A DNA stretch of 64,000 nucleotides from Anas platyrhynchos (lineage: Eukaryota; Chordata; Aves; Anseriformes; Anatidae): NCBI RefSeq assembly GCF_047663525.1, contig NC_092612.1, positions 1,335,501 to 1,399,500 on the forward strand. The letters run 5' to 3'. Numbering within the stretch: position 1 is the stretch's first letter; the number at the start of each line of letters is the position of its first letter. A model generated the notes under the pieces. It worked only from the letters and a program-made list of their open reading frames with translations, did no database searches and had not been told where the DNA came from. The translations under genes were made by a program, and so were the position numbers. Positions 27,600 through 39,900 of this stretch are shown one piece after another.

Positions 27600-27927
27600 C
27601 TTTGAGCACGCCGGCCCGGCCGCCAGAGCCGCCAGCCATTAGTACTGGCGCGGCCGCCATGTTGCCGGCCCTCAGGGCCGCCATGTTGCCAGCACGAAGT
27701 ACTGGCGCGGCGGGAGGCGGGTTCTCGCGAGGTGAGGCCGGGCCGGCCGCCGCCATGTTTGCCCGGCCGCCGAAATCTCGCGAGAGTCTTCGCGCGAGGG
27801 GGGCTAGGGGGCAGCCATGGCGGCCGAGCGGGGCCGGGGGCGGCGGCGGCGGCGGCGCGGGCGGCGCTGAGGGGGCCCCGGGAAGGCCCCGGGAAGGCTC
27901 CGGGCCTCGCCCCCCCGCCGGGGAGCC
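27600..27927 (+). promoter_or_regulatory. SMG5 CpG-island promoter
   Basis: This TATA-less CpG-rich block ends at the SMG5 start codon. It contains three YY1-like GCCGCCATGTT motifs (about 27653, 27677 and 27749), a perfect TCTCGCGAGA palindrome at 27776-27785 with a related TTCTCGCGAGG at 27722, and a direct repeat AGTACTGGCGCGGC at 27641 and 27698. Such motifs are typical of housekeeping promoters. Confidence 0.6.
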
Positions 27928-30900
27928 ATGAGCCAAGGCGGCGGGGCCGGCGGTGAGAGCGGCGAGCCCGAGGCTAAGGTGCTGCACACCAAGCGGCTGT
28001 ACCGGTGAGGAGCCCCCGGGGGGGGGGATTGAGGGGGTTAAGGGGGGGTTGAGGGGGTTGGGAGGGCACCGGGGGGGTCCCGGGGGATTGAGGGGAGCGG
28101 GGGGGTGAGGGGAGATCGGGGGGAGCGGTGGGGATCAAGGAGGAGAGGGTTGAAGGAGGGTGAGGGGGAGCGGGGGGGTTGGGGGGGTATCATGGGGGCT
28201 GGGGGGGGTCTGGGGACAAGGGGGGGGTCCCGGGGATTGAGGTGGTGAGGGGGGATTAGGGGGACTAGGGGGGGTTAAAGAGACTGAGAGGGTTTGAAGG
28301 GGGCTGGGAGGGATGGGGGGGATGCCAGGGACCGGGGGGGTGTGGGGGGATGAGGGGGATCGGGGGGGGGTCAAGGAGACTGAGAGGGTTGAAAGGGATC
28401 GGGGGGGGTCAAGGGGATGGGGGGGGATCAGGGGGGCTGTAGGTGAGTAGGAGGATTGGGTGGAATCAAGGGGACCTGAGGGGACCAGGGGGGACCACGG
28501 GGTTCAGGGGGGTTGGGAGGGATTGAGGGGGCTGAGGGGGATCAAGGGGACCGGGGGGGGATGAGGGGTGTCAGGGGGGATCCCAGGGAGCGGGGGGGTG
28601 GTAGGGACTGGGTGAAATTAGGGGGAGTGGGGGAAATGAAAGGGATTGGGGGATCGAGGAGAGCAGGGAGGATCGGGGGGAGCATAGGGACAAGGGGGGG
28701 ATCAGGGGAAGGGGAGGGGGAAGGGGGAAACTGGGGAGGATCAGGGGGGGAAGGGGCTGGGGGTGTGGGAAGGGCAAGGGAAAGGAGACTGGGGGGGGCA
28801 GAGGGGGTCTGGAGAAGGAGGTGGGGGAGGATCCCAGGCAAAAGAGGGGAAGGAAAAGGAAAAAGGAGGTGGGGGAGAAGGAACTGGGGAAGGGGATGCA
28901 GGGAAAATGCGAGGGGGGCAGGCAAAGGGGGCAGGGAAATGGGTCAGGACACGGGGGGGGGGAAGGAAGGAGTCGTGCAGGGTCCACGGGGACGGGGTAG
29001 GGGACACGAGGATGCAGAAGGACGTGGGTAAGACTTGGGGACACCCAGGGAAAGGGGAGGCTGCGACGGGGCCCGCGTGGCACTGGTGGCACACGGGGGA
29101 AGAGCTGGAAGGATTTTGGGGCTCCTGCTGGAAGGAGGGCAAGGCTGCGGCTGCTGCGAGCCCTGGTGACAAAAACACTCCCTGGGACTCTGCTCCTGCT
29201 ACGTCTCCATGCCATGCAGGTGCTGTCGGGGCAAAATCCGGGCAGTTTTGGTCTCCCCAGCCCTGCAGGACCGAGGCACCGTGCCGAGGTGCTCCGTGGA
29301 TGCCTTATTTTGGGACCACACTCCCCTTCTTGCCCCCTTTTTCACCATTTCTCCGGTTGTAAAGCAGGCTGGTAGGCGAGTGGAGCAGTGACAGCGCGCC
29401 TTCAGAGCTGAGCGAGGTGCTGAAGGGAGATGTTTTTGGGCACAGCCCGTTTGTTTTCGTCCTGCTGGCTTGCCCGGTGACATCGGGCCCGTCCTTTCAC
29501 CTCTCCCAACCTCGTCACCCCCTTCTAAACTCGTCTCCCTCGGAGAAACCCGGCGAGACCCTTGACTGAAACCGCAAAGCACAAGTGGCAGCTTGGAGTA
29601 GCTAAAATCTATTTCCTTGGCATGCTTCGGACAGGTTTTTGGCGCTGGTTTTGGCCCTTTGAGGTTAGATTCCTTGAGCAGATGTGGGACTGGTCCTCAG
29701 GGCAAGGGGGGGAGGTCATTTTCTTACGGCAGAATTGGCTGAGTGGTTTCAGCAGAAAAAGACAACAGCAGCTCCTGGGGATCTCCGTCTCCTTTGAGCC
29801 AGGAGTGTCGTGGTTTCGGCGCAGGGTTTATAAAATCTGCAGCAGCCACAAATTTCCTCGCTGTGGCTGATGGCTCTCCTAGCCAGCTGGCCACCTGAAC
29901 CAGCCCCTTGCCAATTTTTCTCTATTTCAGCCCGAGAGTTGACTAGGTCAAGCAGTATCTCACTCTCCTTTACTTTGCGCTCCTTGCTGCGTGCCTCGGA
30001 TCTGTTCCATTTAACTCTTCCCCGATGGATAATCCCGGAGTTTCACCTCAGATCGTGGCAGCTGGATTAATCTGGCTGCTGTTTCAATCTGCTTTTTTTA
30101 TTTTAGGGCGACCAGGTATTTTTTTTTGACAGCGTTCTCTTGGCTTTGCCCTCCTCTCCTCACCTGCCAGCCTTGTTCTGTGCACCGACACGTGCCAGGA
30201 TCAAGTGAGCGGCTGCGGCTCCTCTCCCTGAGAAACCTCACGCTCCTCCGGGTCTGTGCCTTTTGATGATGAATTAAATAAAGAAATACAGGACAAATAA
30301 AACTCCCTCTGCCATCTCACCCCATCCTGGAGCCGTAGGGACACACGGAAAGAGTTCCTTCCCGCTGGGCGTCCGATTCTTGCAAGTCACCTCTGGCCAT
30401 CGCAGCCTCTGCCTCCTCCTGGAGTTTGTGCTAAGAGCTTCTAGCACGGGGTCTGCCTTGTGCCCTACAGGCACCCACATCCTAAAAGAGAAACCTTGCT
30501 GCCCTGCGGTTTTTGTGGCATCAAGTTTTTAAGATCCCATAAAAAAAAAATAGCAAAAGGGACCGGTGTCTCCAAGTGCCCGCGTCTGGCTGTTGTGGGA
30601 AGTAATGTGTCGCTGTTGGACTCGAGGATCTTTTAACAGGGCTTCGTGGCACCTTTTTAGGTAGTAAAATAAAAAAAAAAAAGAGGAAATCACCGAGTCG
30701 TTTCCCACCTGGTGGTGTCAATGATGTGCGAGCTTGGGTCCGACCCCCAGCAGCCGCCAATTCTCTGTATGGTGAAAGCATTTTTACAGCTGTTCTGAAG
30801 ACGGAGCGACTACCTATTTTGGGAATAGATCATAGATTTCCTCTCCTTCTCTCTGGGAATCAAATGAATCAGCAGTTCCCCTTTCTTCTGGCCACCCTTC

Positions 30901-33900
30901 TGCATAGGAAGCGAAGCAGTTCCCCGGGCACGGCGCTGGTTGCTTCCTGCCGCAGTGATTGCTGCAGGAGGTCTTTGGGAGGTGGCGATGGGACACGGAG
31001 CACAAGCTGCAGCAAGGATGGTGACTTTGGGGGAAGCTAGGGGTGTGTGGAGGTTTATTTTTCTTCTTTTTCCCCCCGTCGATATGCCGCGAGCTTCGTG
31101 GCTTCGTATTTTGCATCTTAACCTGCTAAAGAGAACGCATTCTCCTTGCTTGCCGTTCTCCCTTTGGAGAGCAGTGGGTTGTCAGAGTTTGCAGAGGATC
31201 TCAACGCCGCAGGAGAAAGATGTTAGTGAGCAGAAGGACGTCCAGGTTAGGGGCAGACTTCTGGGCCGCTTGTACTCTGGTCTTGGTTTTCTCCGTGATT
31301 TTTTAGGAAGAAGTTGGTTCAGGTTGGTGTTCCGATCTCCCAAGTCTTCCCTACATTCGTCTCCTTCTGTCAGGTGCTGTGGTGTACTGAAAACAATCCC
31401 TCTGTTACCTGTCATCTAGAGATCTTTAAGACCTTTAATTAAGGAATTGTGGTAAGGAAGGAGAGGAAATTTTGGCAAATAAGTTGCTTTCTGTCGTAGA
31501 TCAGTTGGTAAGGAAGCAGGAATTGGTGAAAGTTTGACTCGCCCTATCAAAGTAGCGATCATTGGGAATTTATTCATTTTATAACAAATTAAATGTGTGG
31601 TTCCATGCAGAGACTCCAGATCTCGTGAAATAACCTCAGACAACCCGTGCTGATGCTCCTCTTTATGTTTTTATTACCTTGCAGAGCAGTGGTAGAGGCT
31701 GTTCATCGATTGGATCTCATCCTCGGTAACAAGGCAGCGTATCAAGAAGTGTTCAAGCCAGAGAACATCAGCTTGAGGAACAAGTAAGTTGGGCAGGGCA
31801 GTCATTTTTTGTATTTCTCTGGAAAAACCCACGTGAAGTAACACGTGGACGTCTTGAATCAGCAGTTTCACGGTGTGTTCACTTTGTGGTGCACCCACTG
31901 AGGACGGATTCCTCCAGGTTTTTGGAGCAGAGGCTAGATTTCAGGTATTTGAACAACACCTAGCCACAGAATCTCTGGCTGGAGGCTTTCCCAGGTGCCA
32001 CTATAATACAAAAAAGCTGTTGGCTGGTGCCTTCCTTGTAATTACCTTGAAAAAAAAGAATTGTGATGTAGAAACTTTGTATTTGTATGTGATAAATCTT
32101 TTTTTCGGGTTCAGAAGATACCTAGTGGGGTTGTCTTTTCTTTCTAGCCTGTGGCCGTAGACAATTTTTTTACACTGCTGCAATTTAAGAAGCTGCTGAT
32201 GGCCAGCTGAGCCGTGGTAACTGATTAGGGGTGGGCTTTTCCAGATGTTCTTGTGTGGGAGCAGCACAAGCTGTACCATCACCCGATAGCCTAGCTCATT
32301 CATCGTAATTAATTCAGATTTTCCTCGTTTTGCTCATGTAGTGGCAGCTGTATTTGAAGCTGCTGTGGCTAAACACGAATTCTTTGCTGTCTCTCTCAGG
32401 CTGCGAGAGCTGTGTGTGAAGCTGATGTTCTTGCACCCAGTGGATTATGGAAGAAAAGCAGAAGAACTGCTCTGGAGGAAAGTTTACTATGAAGTTATCC
32501 AGCTCATTAAAACAAATAAAAAGGTAAGGATCTGTTGCTCTGGCATGAGAAAGTCTCTGGACAGGCAGTGGGTCAGAGCAAGTTAAAGGCTTTATTTGCT
32601 TGGAGATGTTGTTATCTGAACACCAGGCAGTACTGAATTTTAGTTGTGGAGCTGACGTACGCTTTTTGGCTAGCTGTGGGCAGGTAACTTCTAATGATCT
32701 GCTGCGAGGGCTGCCACTGCAGAGTATATTCCAGCATCATTCACTTTAAAACACATTTTCCACGTAGAACAAGTGCCAGTGATGGACTTAGGAGGCTTTG
32801 TCAGTGCTGATTTATTTTTTTTTCCCCGTTAGAATTGATCACTGGAAAATACAAAATATCCACGCTGTATTTTCCAATGCTGTGACCTGTCTCCTGGTGA
32901 TCTGGTTGTCTGAATGTAATTTTGGCGTGTTCTAACCAGACACCTTGATTTTACTTTTATTCTTCGTTGCTCCAAGTGTTTCTCCTTGGTGTCTACCCTC
33001 AGTAAATACTACTAGATAAAACACCGTTGAGCAAAGGGAGGTGCAGAACTGTGCAAAACCACCGAAAGCTGAGTTGCCCACTTTTTTGCTTCATATAACT
33101 TGGGTTTCCAGTCTAAAATGTCATCGGGCTGCAGTGACATCTTTTCACCTCTCTTTCCTCCAGCACATTCACAGCCGCAGCACTCTGGAGTGCGCGTACC
33201 GGACTCACTTAGTTGCTGGCATCGGATTTTACCAGCACCTTCTCCTCTACATTCAGTCTCACTATCAGCTGGAGCTGCAGTGCTGCATCGACTGGACGCA
33301 TGTCACAGACCCTCTAATAGGTTGGTGCTCGGTGTCTGGGGCTGTTGGGTAAGGCTGGATCCCAGACCCGTGGCTTCCCCTTGTGCTAATCCATCCTTGT
33401 TTCAGCACTCAAGGTGCCATCTTTTATGTTTCTGATTAGATTGGTGTCTGTTCTGAACAGCCTGTCCTGTTCTCCCTGTTCCCTTTTCCATAATGCTTTT
33501 ATTTTATTTTTTTAATATTAAACTGTGGAAGCCAGAAGGGTTTCTAATAGCAAGAAAACCCTGTTAGAAAATCCCTTAGTAAATGTTTGGTGATGGCAGA
33601 TTTTTGTGGAATCATAGAATTGTAGAATGGGTTGGAAAGGACCTTAAAGATCATCTCCTTCCACACCCCCTTCCACTAGACCAGGTTGCCCAAAGCCCCA
33701 TCCAGCCTGGCCTTAAACACGTCCAGGGATTCCACAGCTTCTCTGGGCAACCTCCTCCGGTTCCTCACCACCTTCAGAGTAAATCAAAAAATTCACAGCT
33801 CAAGGCTGTGTATGGATTCACATCCTAGATTATCTTGCGATACTTCGTTCATCTTTGCTCCTGGGTTGTGCTCAGTAACCTCAAGGTGCCTGTTTCTGTC

Positions 33901-36900
33901 TTAGGTGAGTCCAGCTGGGAAATGGATCGTCTGAATTTTGGGGAACTGAATTAGCAAGGGTTTCACTGGCTTTTTTTCTAGCTAGCAGTGGGGAGGACAG
34001 CAGAAATCAGAGTTAGTACACCTTTAGCAGTAGAATGTTTTAGTTGCCGGGATCCTATTCTTAGCTTCTGGGAGATGATTGTATCATGATCAGCTTTGAA
34101 ATGTCAGTTGATAAGGCAGATGTCCCTGGCAACTGTTGATTTTAGAAATGTATCTCAGCACGGCAGAATTAATAAATTTTCAAAATGCACGCTCTAGATC
34201 AGTTTATGCCCTGCGGTGGGATCGCATTTGAAAGGCTCCCGTGTTCAGGTTCCTTAATGTGTCTGGGCTCTATAATTAAAATGATGCAGCAGACAAATAT
34301 GTAACTTCATAATTAAGATGGAACCTTGCGTGTCCAGAAGAGATAGATGTGGAAGAATCCTGCATGAACTCCAAATTGGGGTGGCGACAACTTGATTGTT
34401 ATATAAAGGGAAATGAGAAGATTAAAAGGGGAAAGGAAAGGGAGGATAGATCCAGTAGCGTGTCTGGACGCAGTTTTCGGGGCCGTGTGTTGGTGTTGTG
34501 TGACTCAGTGCCTGTCGGTGAGTGGGAACCATTCCTCACGGGTCACTTGAGCCTCCAGATATCACTTCCACCCTTTTAAACCAAGCCAAGAGGAAAGCAG
34601 TTCAGGCTGCAGATTGGACCGAGCTGAAAACCTTCCTTTGGGGTTCCTGTTTGAGGGATGTTTCTCCTCCAGAAGAGACCTTGGCAACAGGAAGACTGAA
34701 CCTAGACCACATCCGTGACACTGGTCTTGCAGTAAATGAGTTCTGGAGGGGAAGGGCAAACGCAGTACCTGTGCCCCTGAGCTCCAGCTGAACCCCCAGG
34801 CTGGGGAGAAGGTGCTGATGCAGAGATGGGAAACTGTGGCTTCCCAACTGCAGCCCCTCCCAGGCACTGAGCCACGTTTCACAGCTTAAATTAGGTCAGG
34901 TCAGCTGGCTGGAGCCTTCCCCTGTTGCTTTTGACACTTTCTACTACCTGAACTGTTTTTGTTTGTTTGTTTGTTTTCCCTGGAGGCAAATTCTCCCTGC
35001 CTCTAACACAGATTTGCTGTCCTGACTTCTTTTTTTCACTTCTCTTCCTTTTTTTTTTTTTTTTTTGGCAATTCTGAATCCAAATCTCAGTCTTGATCTG
35101 GAGTTCGTTACCACCTTCAGTGTCGGGGGGGGGTTATGTCCATGCTGTGTGTTGTCGCCAGGTGCAGGCGTGCTCAGCCTTTGTTCTGGCTTCCAGGGAT
35201 TTGCGCCAGCTCCTATCCAAAGGCCTCATTAGCCATGCTAACAAAATCAGCCTCTGCAGGCCTTATTAGCTTGTGCTCAACGCTGTGTTAACGCGGTCAC
35301 GTGCTTCGTAGACAGGAATTGGCCTTTGTCCTCTCATCTCGGTGCAGGCGTCGCCAGCTCTCCGTGGCGTACCTTTAAGGCAAAGTCTGAGCACACAGAC
35401 ATTTCGGTGACTGCTGGCGATGCCGTGACACTCCCTGCCCCTGATCAGCAGGGAGGAGGCGAGCATCAGTGCCTGCATGGCATTTGTCACCTTTATGACA
35501 GCGAGGATGAGCCGCTGCTTGTCTGTAAGGAGCCCCAAACAGCCTACAGTGCGGTCTGAACGTGTGATTGTGGTTTTCAGCTGGTGAAATGTTGGGGTCT
35601 GAGGCAGGGGCGTGGGCTGCTGGTGTGTTTTTCCAGCTGCCTGTGCCCAGCGGTGTGTGTGACTTCGTATTTTGCCTGTAGGCTGCAAGAAACCCGTGTC
35701 TGCATCGGAGAAGGAGATGGAGTGGGCACAGATGGCATGTCACAGATGCCTGGTTTATCTCGGAGATCTAGGTAAGAGCAGCAGCATCTTTCAGGGTAAC
35801 CTTTAATACCTTAAAATTGGTGCCTGTGCAGCACTGAGCCCGTGACCGTAAGTCACCAGTTACTAGCAGGTGCTGGTTTCTCTTGCACACATTCGCCACT
35901 GAAGGGTGAAATCGTCATGGATAACTGCTGCAGCTTGCAGGAGCTTTTGTGTGTGTGTGTGTGTGCCAGTAGCTGAGAGTTTTGCGTTTAGCAAACAGCT
36001 GCATCCCTGAACGTTAAGGAACGGAATCCTTTGCTTTCAGTCATGTTGCTTGGATGGTGTGAAGGAAACTCGAAGCGGGCTGATTTCGCAGTTGAGGCTT
36101 GCTTTAAAATTGCCTCGCTGTCGTGAGAAGTGTGACTGCAAATCAGGTTTGTTAAGCATTATTGGGAATCAATCCAGAGTGATGGGCCACAGCAAAGCCC
36201 AAGGTTCTTTGTCGTCGTGTCTGGCTGTGTGTCATCCTTCGGGTAGCAGACCTGGCTGTCCCACAGTCACGACCTCCTGCAGCGTGTGGTAAGCGTGTCA
36301 ACTTCTTGCTTGATGGTGACCGTGTGGGTGTGAAAGCAGTGAGCAAACATGTAATGGTGTGAAAAACAGCTAGCTGATGTGTGTCATGGGTAAATGTGCT
36401 TGTCACGCAGCAGCAGCCTTCAAGCTCTTGAAACCTGTGTGAATCAGCTCAGCAATGCACTGCAAATAAATGTTTCCTGGGGGTGGTGAGCGTGCCATAC
36501 CTGGCTGGTGGGAGACAAACGTGCTCACCTCTTCTCTGTGCTTTCCCCTAAGGTTTCCAAAATGCCTACTTTTGTGTCTGCGATCCACCACTGCCACCCA
36601 AATACAATTTAGCCACAGCCAAGTGTTTTGTGTTTTATTGTCTTGCTTTAGATTTCACACTGTGCTGTAGTAGAACATAGTCTGGTTGAGGTACTGGGAA
36701 ATGGAGTACAACACGGAGTTATTCAAGGAGAAATTAATCAGCACTTAGCACACGGAGGAGAAGATATTCTTCTTTTTGCTTACATGCTACCACAGGCGTG
36801 GAGGGATGGTTTCTGATTTGCAGTGTGTGGTTTTCTTTCAGCTCGCTATCAGAATGAACTGGCAGGAGTGGACACAGAGTTGCTGGCTGAGCGGTTTTAC

Positions 36901-39900
36901 TATCAAGCCCTTTCTGTTGCACCGCAAATTGGTGAGTTGAGTTACATTTTGGTCATTAACATCACTTTTCACTAACCTGAAAACAGTGGTAGTGGTTTTT
37001 GTTCAGGTTTACATCCTGCTGCTGAGAGAGGAGTGGTTTTATTCCCTAGTTAAAATGACTTCCTTTTCTGAGAAACTCTCTCTTGCTGACAAGCCAAACA
37101 GAGGAGATAGAGCAAAGGTTGTCTCCCCGCATGGCCTCAGCTTACTCATCTGAGAAGGTCAAACTCCATGGATGTGGTAAAATTGGGTTTGTCTGGCTAA
37201 GGGAAAATCCAGCTGCCCATTGCCAGAAGCAGAGCGTTATTGCTCCTCTCTGTGCCTTGCCACTGCCACCTCTAACCCCCAATCTCATGTGTTCCTGTCT
37301 CCTTTTAGAAGGAACTACTTTACGAGAGTTGGGAGCCTGTCTTACCTCAAAAAGGATGTTCCAAAGAGATTTGCTCTCTGTGCTGTCTTTGCAGGATTCT
37401 TGCTGAGGTGTTTGTTCAGTCTGATCCCAAATACCAATAACTGACCGACATTTATGTAGCGCAGTGAGGTGGGACAGAACTCTTAAATGCTGACAAGATG
37501 AATACGGTATGACAGAGTCAAGGTCTTGTCATTATTAATACAGAGGTGGAGGAGGAGTTATTTACTATGCTTACACAGCTAGCCAGCAGGAAGGTGCAGA
37601 GGACCAAAAGCACCGTAAAGCCAAAAAAAAAAAGTGGTGAAAGAATTGAGTAGTCCAGTTCTTTGTACTGCAGCATTTTAGCATTTTTGGTGCCACCTGT
37701 TTTCACTCTCACGTGAAACAGAGTGAGGAAGAAAGGCTCTGCTTTCTAGCAGGGCCATTGGAGGATCTAAGTTAATTCCATTGCCCCTCTCTTTCGTTAC
37801 AGGCATGCCTTTTAATCAGCTGGGGACATTGGCTGGGAGCAAATACTACAACGTGGAAGCCACCTATTGCTATTTACGCTGGTGAGTGTCTGCGAGGATC
37901 TTGGCTTTCTGGGCAAAGAATCAGTGCACTGTGGTTGCTGGTGCCAGATTCTTTTCTCCTTTATTTTGACCACTAAACAAACGCACACAGGGCAGTGTTT
38001 CAGCTGAGACCCAATGCCTGGGCTAGAGAGCTGTGTCTGAAGGGGTGTAAAAGTGCTAAGTGAGGCACCCAGCATGGTGAGGTGGAGGGAATTAAGATAT
38101 CTGAACATGGCCTGAAGGCACAAGTCTAAAAAAAGGTGTGGAAACGTTGCAGACGGAGCCGTGATGCAGCCTGGAGTGGGATTCACAGATCTCAGGGGGA
38201 GTTAAGTTCTTTAGCTGTACCCATCTTTGTGTTTAGATGCCTGAATAACTCTTTGGGGAAATAAAGCCATAGAACGTGAGCAACCTTGTGGCAAAGTATC
38301 TCCTGATGTGTTTTATTTCCATATCTCAGTATCCAGTCTGAAGTGTCCTTCGAAGGTGCCTATGGGAACCTGAAGCGTCTGTACGACAAAGCAGCCAAAA
38401 TGTATCACCAGCTGAAGAAATGTGAAACCAGGAAGTTGTCTCCCAGCAAGAAACGGTAGGAGGGCAAGGAAAAGGAGAGGGGTGCGGGCTGAGGGTTTGC
38501 AGTCACACCAATATCCTACTCTGGGTCAGGAGCAATGTCTTTCTGGGAAATGGGAACTGCTGGGTCAACCATTTGAGGCAGCAAGTGTCAAAATTTGGGG
38601 AGCCCCAGTTTAGATCCCATTCCAGGTCTCTCAGGTCACGATCTTAGGAGAGAATATGAAGGCTCTCTGGGTATAGATGTTGAGATGAGGCATTTCTCCC
38701 TCTCCCCTGGAGCTGGTGGCTGTACAGGAGCATCCAGACATGGGTGAAAAACAGAAATACGTAAACTAACCTTTTTTCTGCAGTTTCCTCAGGATGTAGT
38801 TATCAATTGAGACCTGATTTACCTATTGGTAGAGCTCTGTTAGCCTTTTCCATCTCAGGGATGGATACCTGCAGGAGGGTACCTGCTTGACAGTGTTTTC
38901 TTCGCAATCTTTTTAGGTGCAAAGACATTAAGAGGTTGCTGGTGAGCTTTATGTACCTGCAGAGCCTTTTGCAACCAAAGAGCAGGTAAGGTCATGACAG
39001 ATTCTATCTTCCATTAATAATTCACCCTAGCAGGCATTCAGAAGTGGAAGAGGCTGTTCCCTGCAGGATAACGGTGCCTGTGCTGAAGCTTTTTGCCAAA
39101 AGGTCCAAGCTTTATGAAGTCTTTTTCTGCTGGGAGGTTTTCAGGTGATGCTAAATTCACCTCTTGAAATAAAGCAGGCCTTTTAAAGGGCTAACACAGA
39201 CTGCAATTAAATTCATCATGGAATAGTGTAGTTTGGAGGAGACTTTCTAGAGGTTCAGTCTTTTCCCCAAAGTAGGGTCTGCTGTAAAGATAGATTCAAA
39301 TGTGAAATTAGGTGAGGTTGCTCTGAGCATCAACCAGTTGAGTTTTCAGTGGATCTGAGGACAGAGATCTCACACCTCTCTGGTTCCCCTTCCAGTCTTT
39401 CACCACCTTTACCACGGAGGGATTTTTATTTTCCTTTACTGCAGCTTGTGCCTGTTGCTTCCCTTCTTTTTGCTGTGCACCATGGAGAAGAGTCCTCTGG
39501 CTCAGGCCCTTAAACCCATCTATTTGGCATCTGAAAACAAAATTTATACCTCCCTAAGCCTTGCCTTCTTCAAACTGAACAAACTCAGTTCTCTTTCTCT
39601 CTTCTCATACATCCTGTGCTGTGTTACACAGTACTCCAGATACCATTTCACGAGTGCCAAACAGAGAAGAATAATGATTACGTTCAATGTGCTGGCTGTG
39701 CCCTTGCTGATGCAGCCCAGCATGGGGTTAGCATTCAAATATTGACTGATACCAGACAAGAAATTCAAGGCTCATTTAATATCCACTTAATGAATATTTA
39801 GTACATTAAAAAACAGGAAATCACTTTAATTTCCCAGTTATGTTGTCCCCTGAAAAGGATTTGCTAGATGTTTTGCAAACAGGTGTGGTTTTGTTGCTTT

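Noticed and set aside
28513-29362. Glycine/arginine-rich frames in SMG5 intron 1
   Set aside because: They arise from the G-rich tract; glycine-rich RNA-binding proteins look similar by composition, but no RNA-recognition motif is present.
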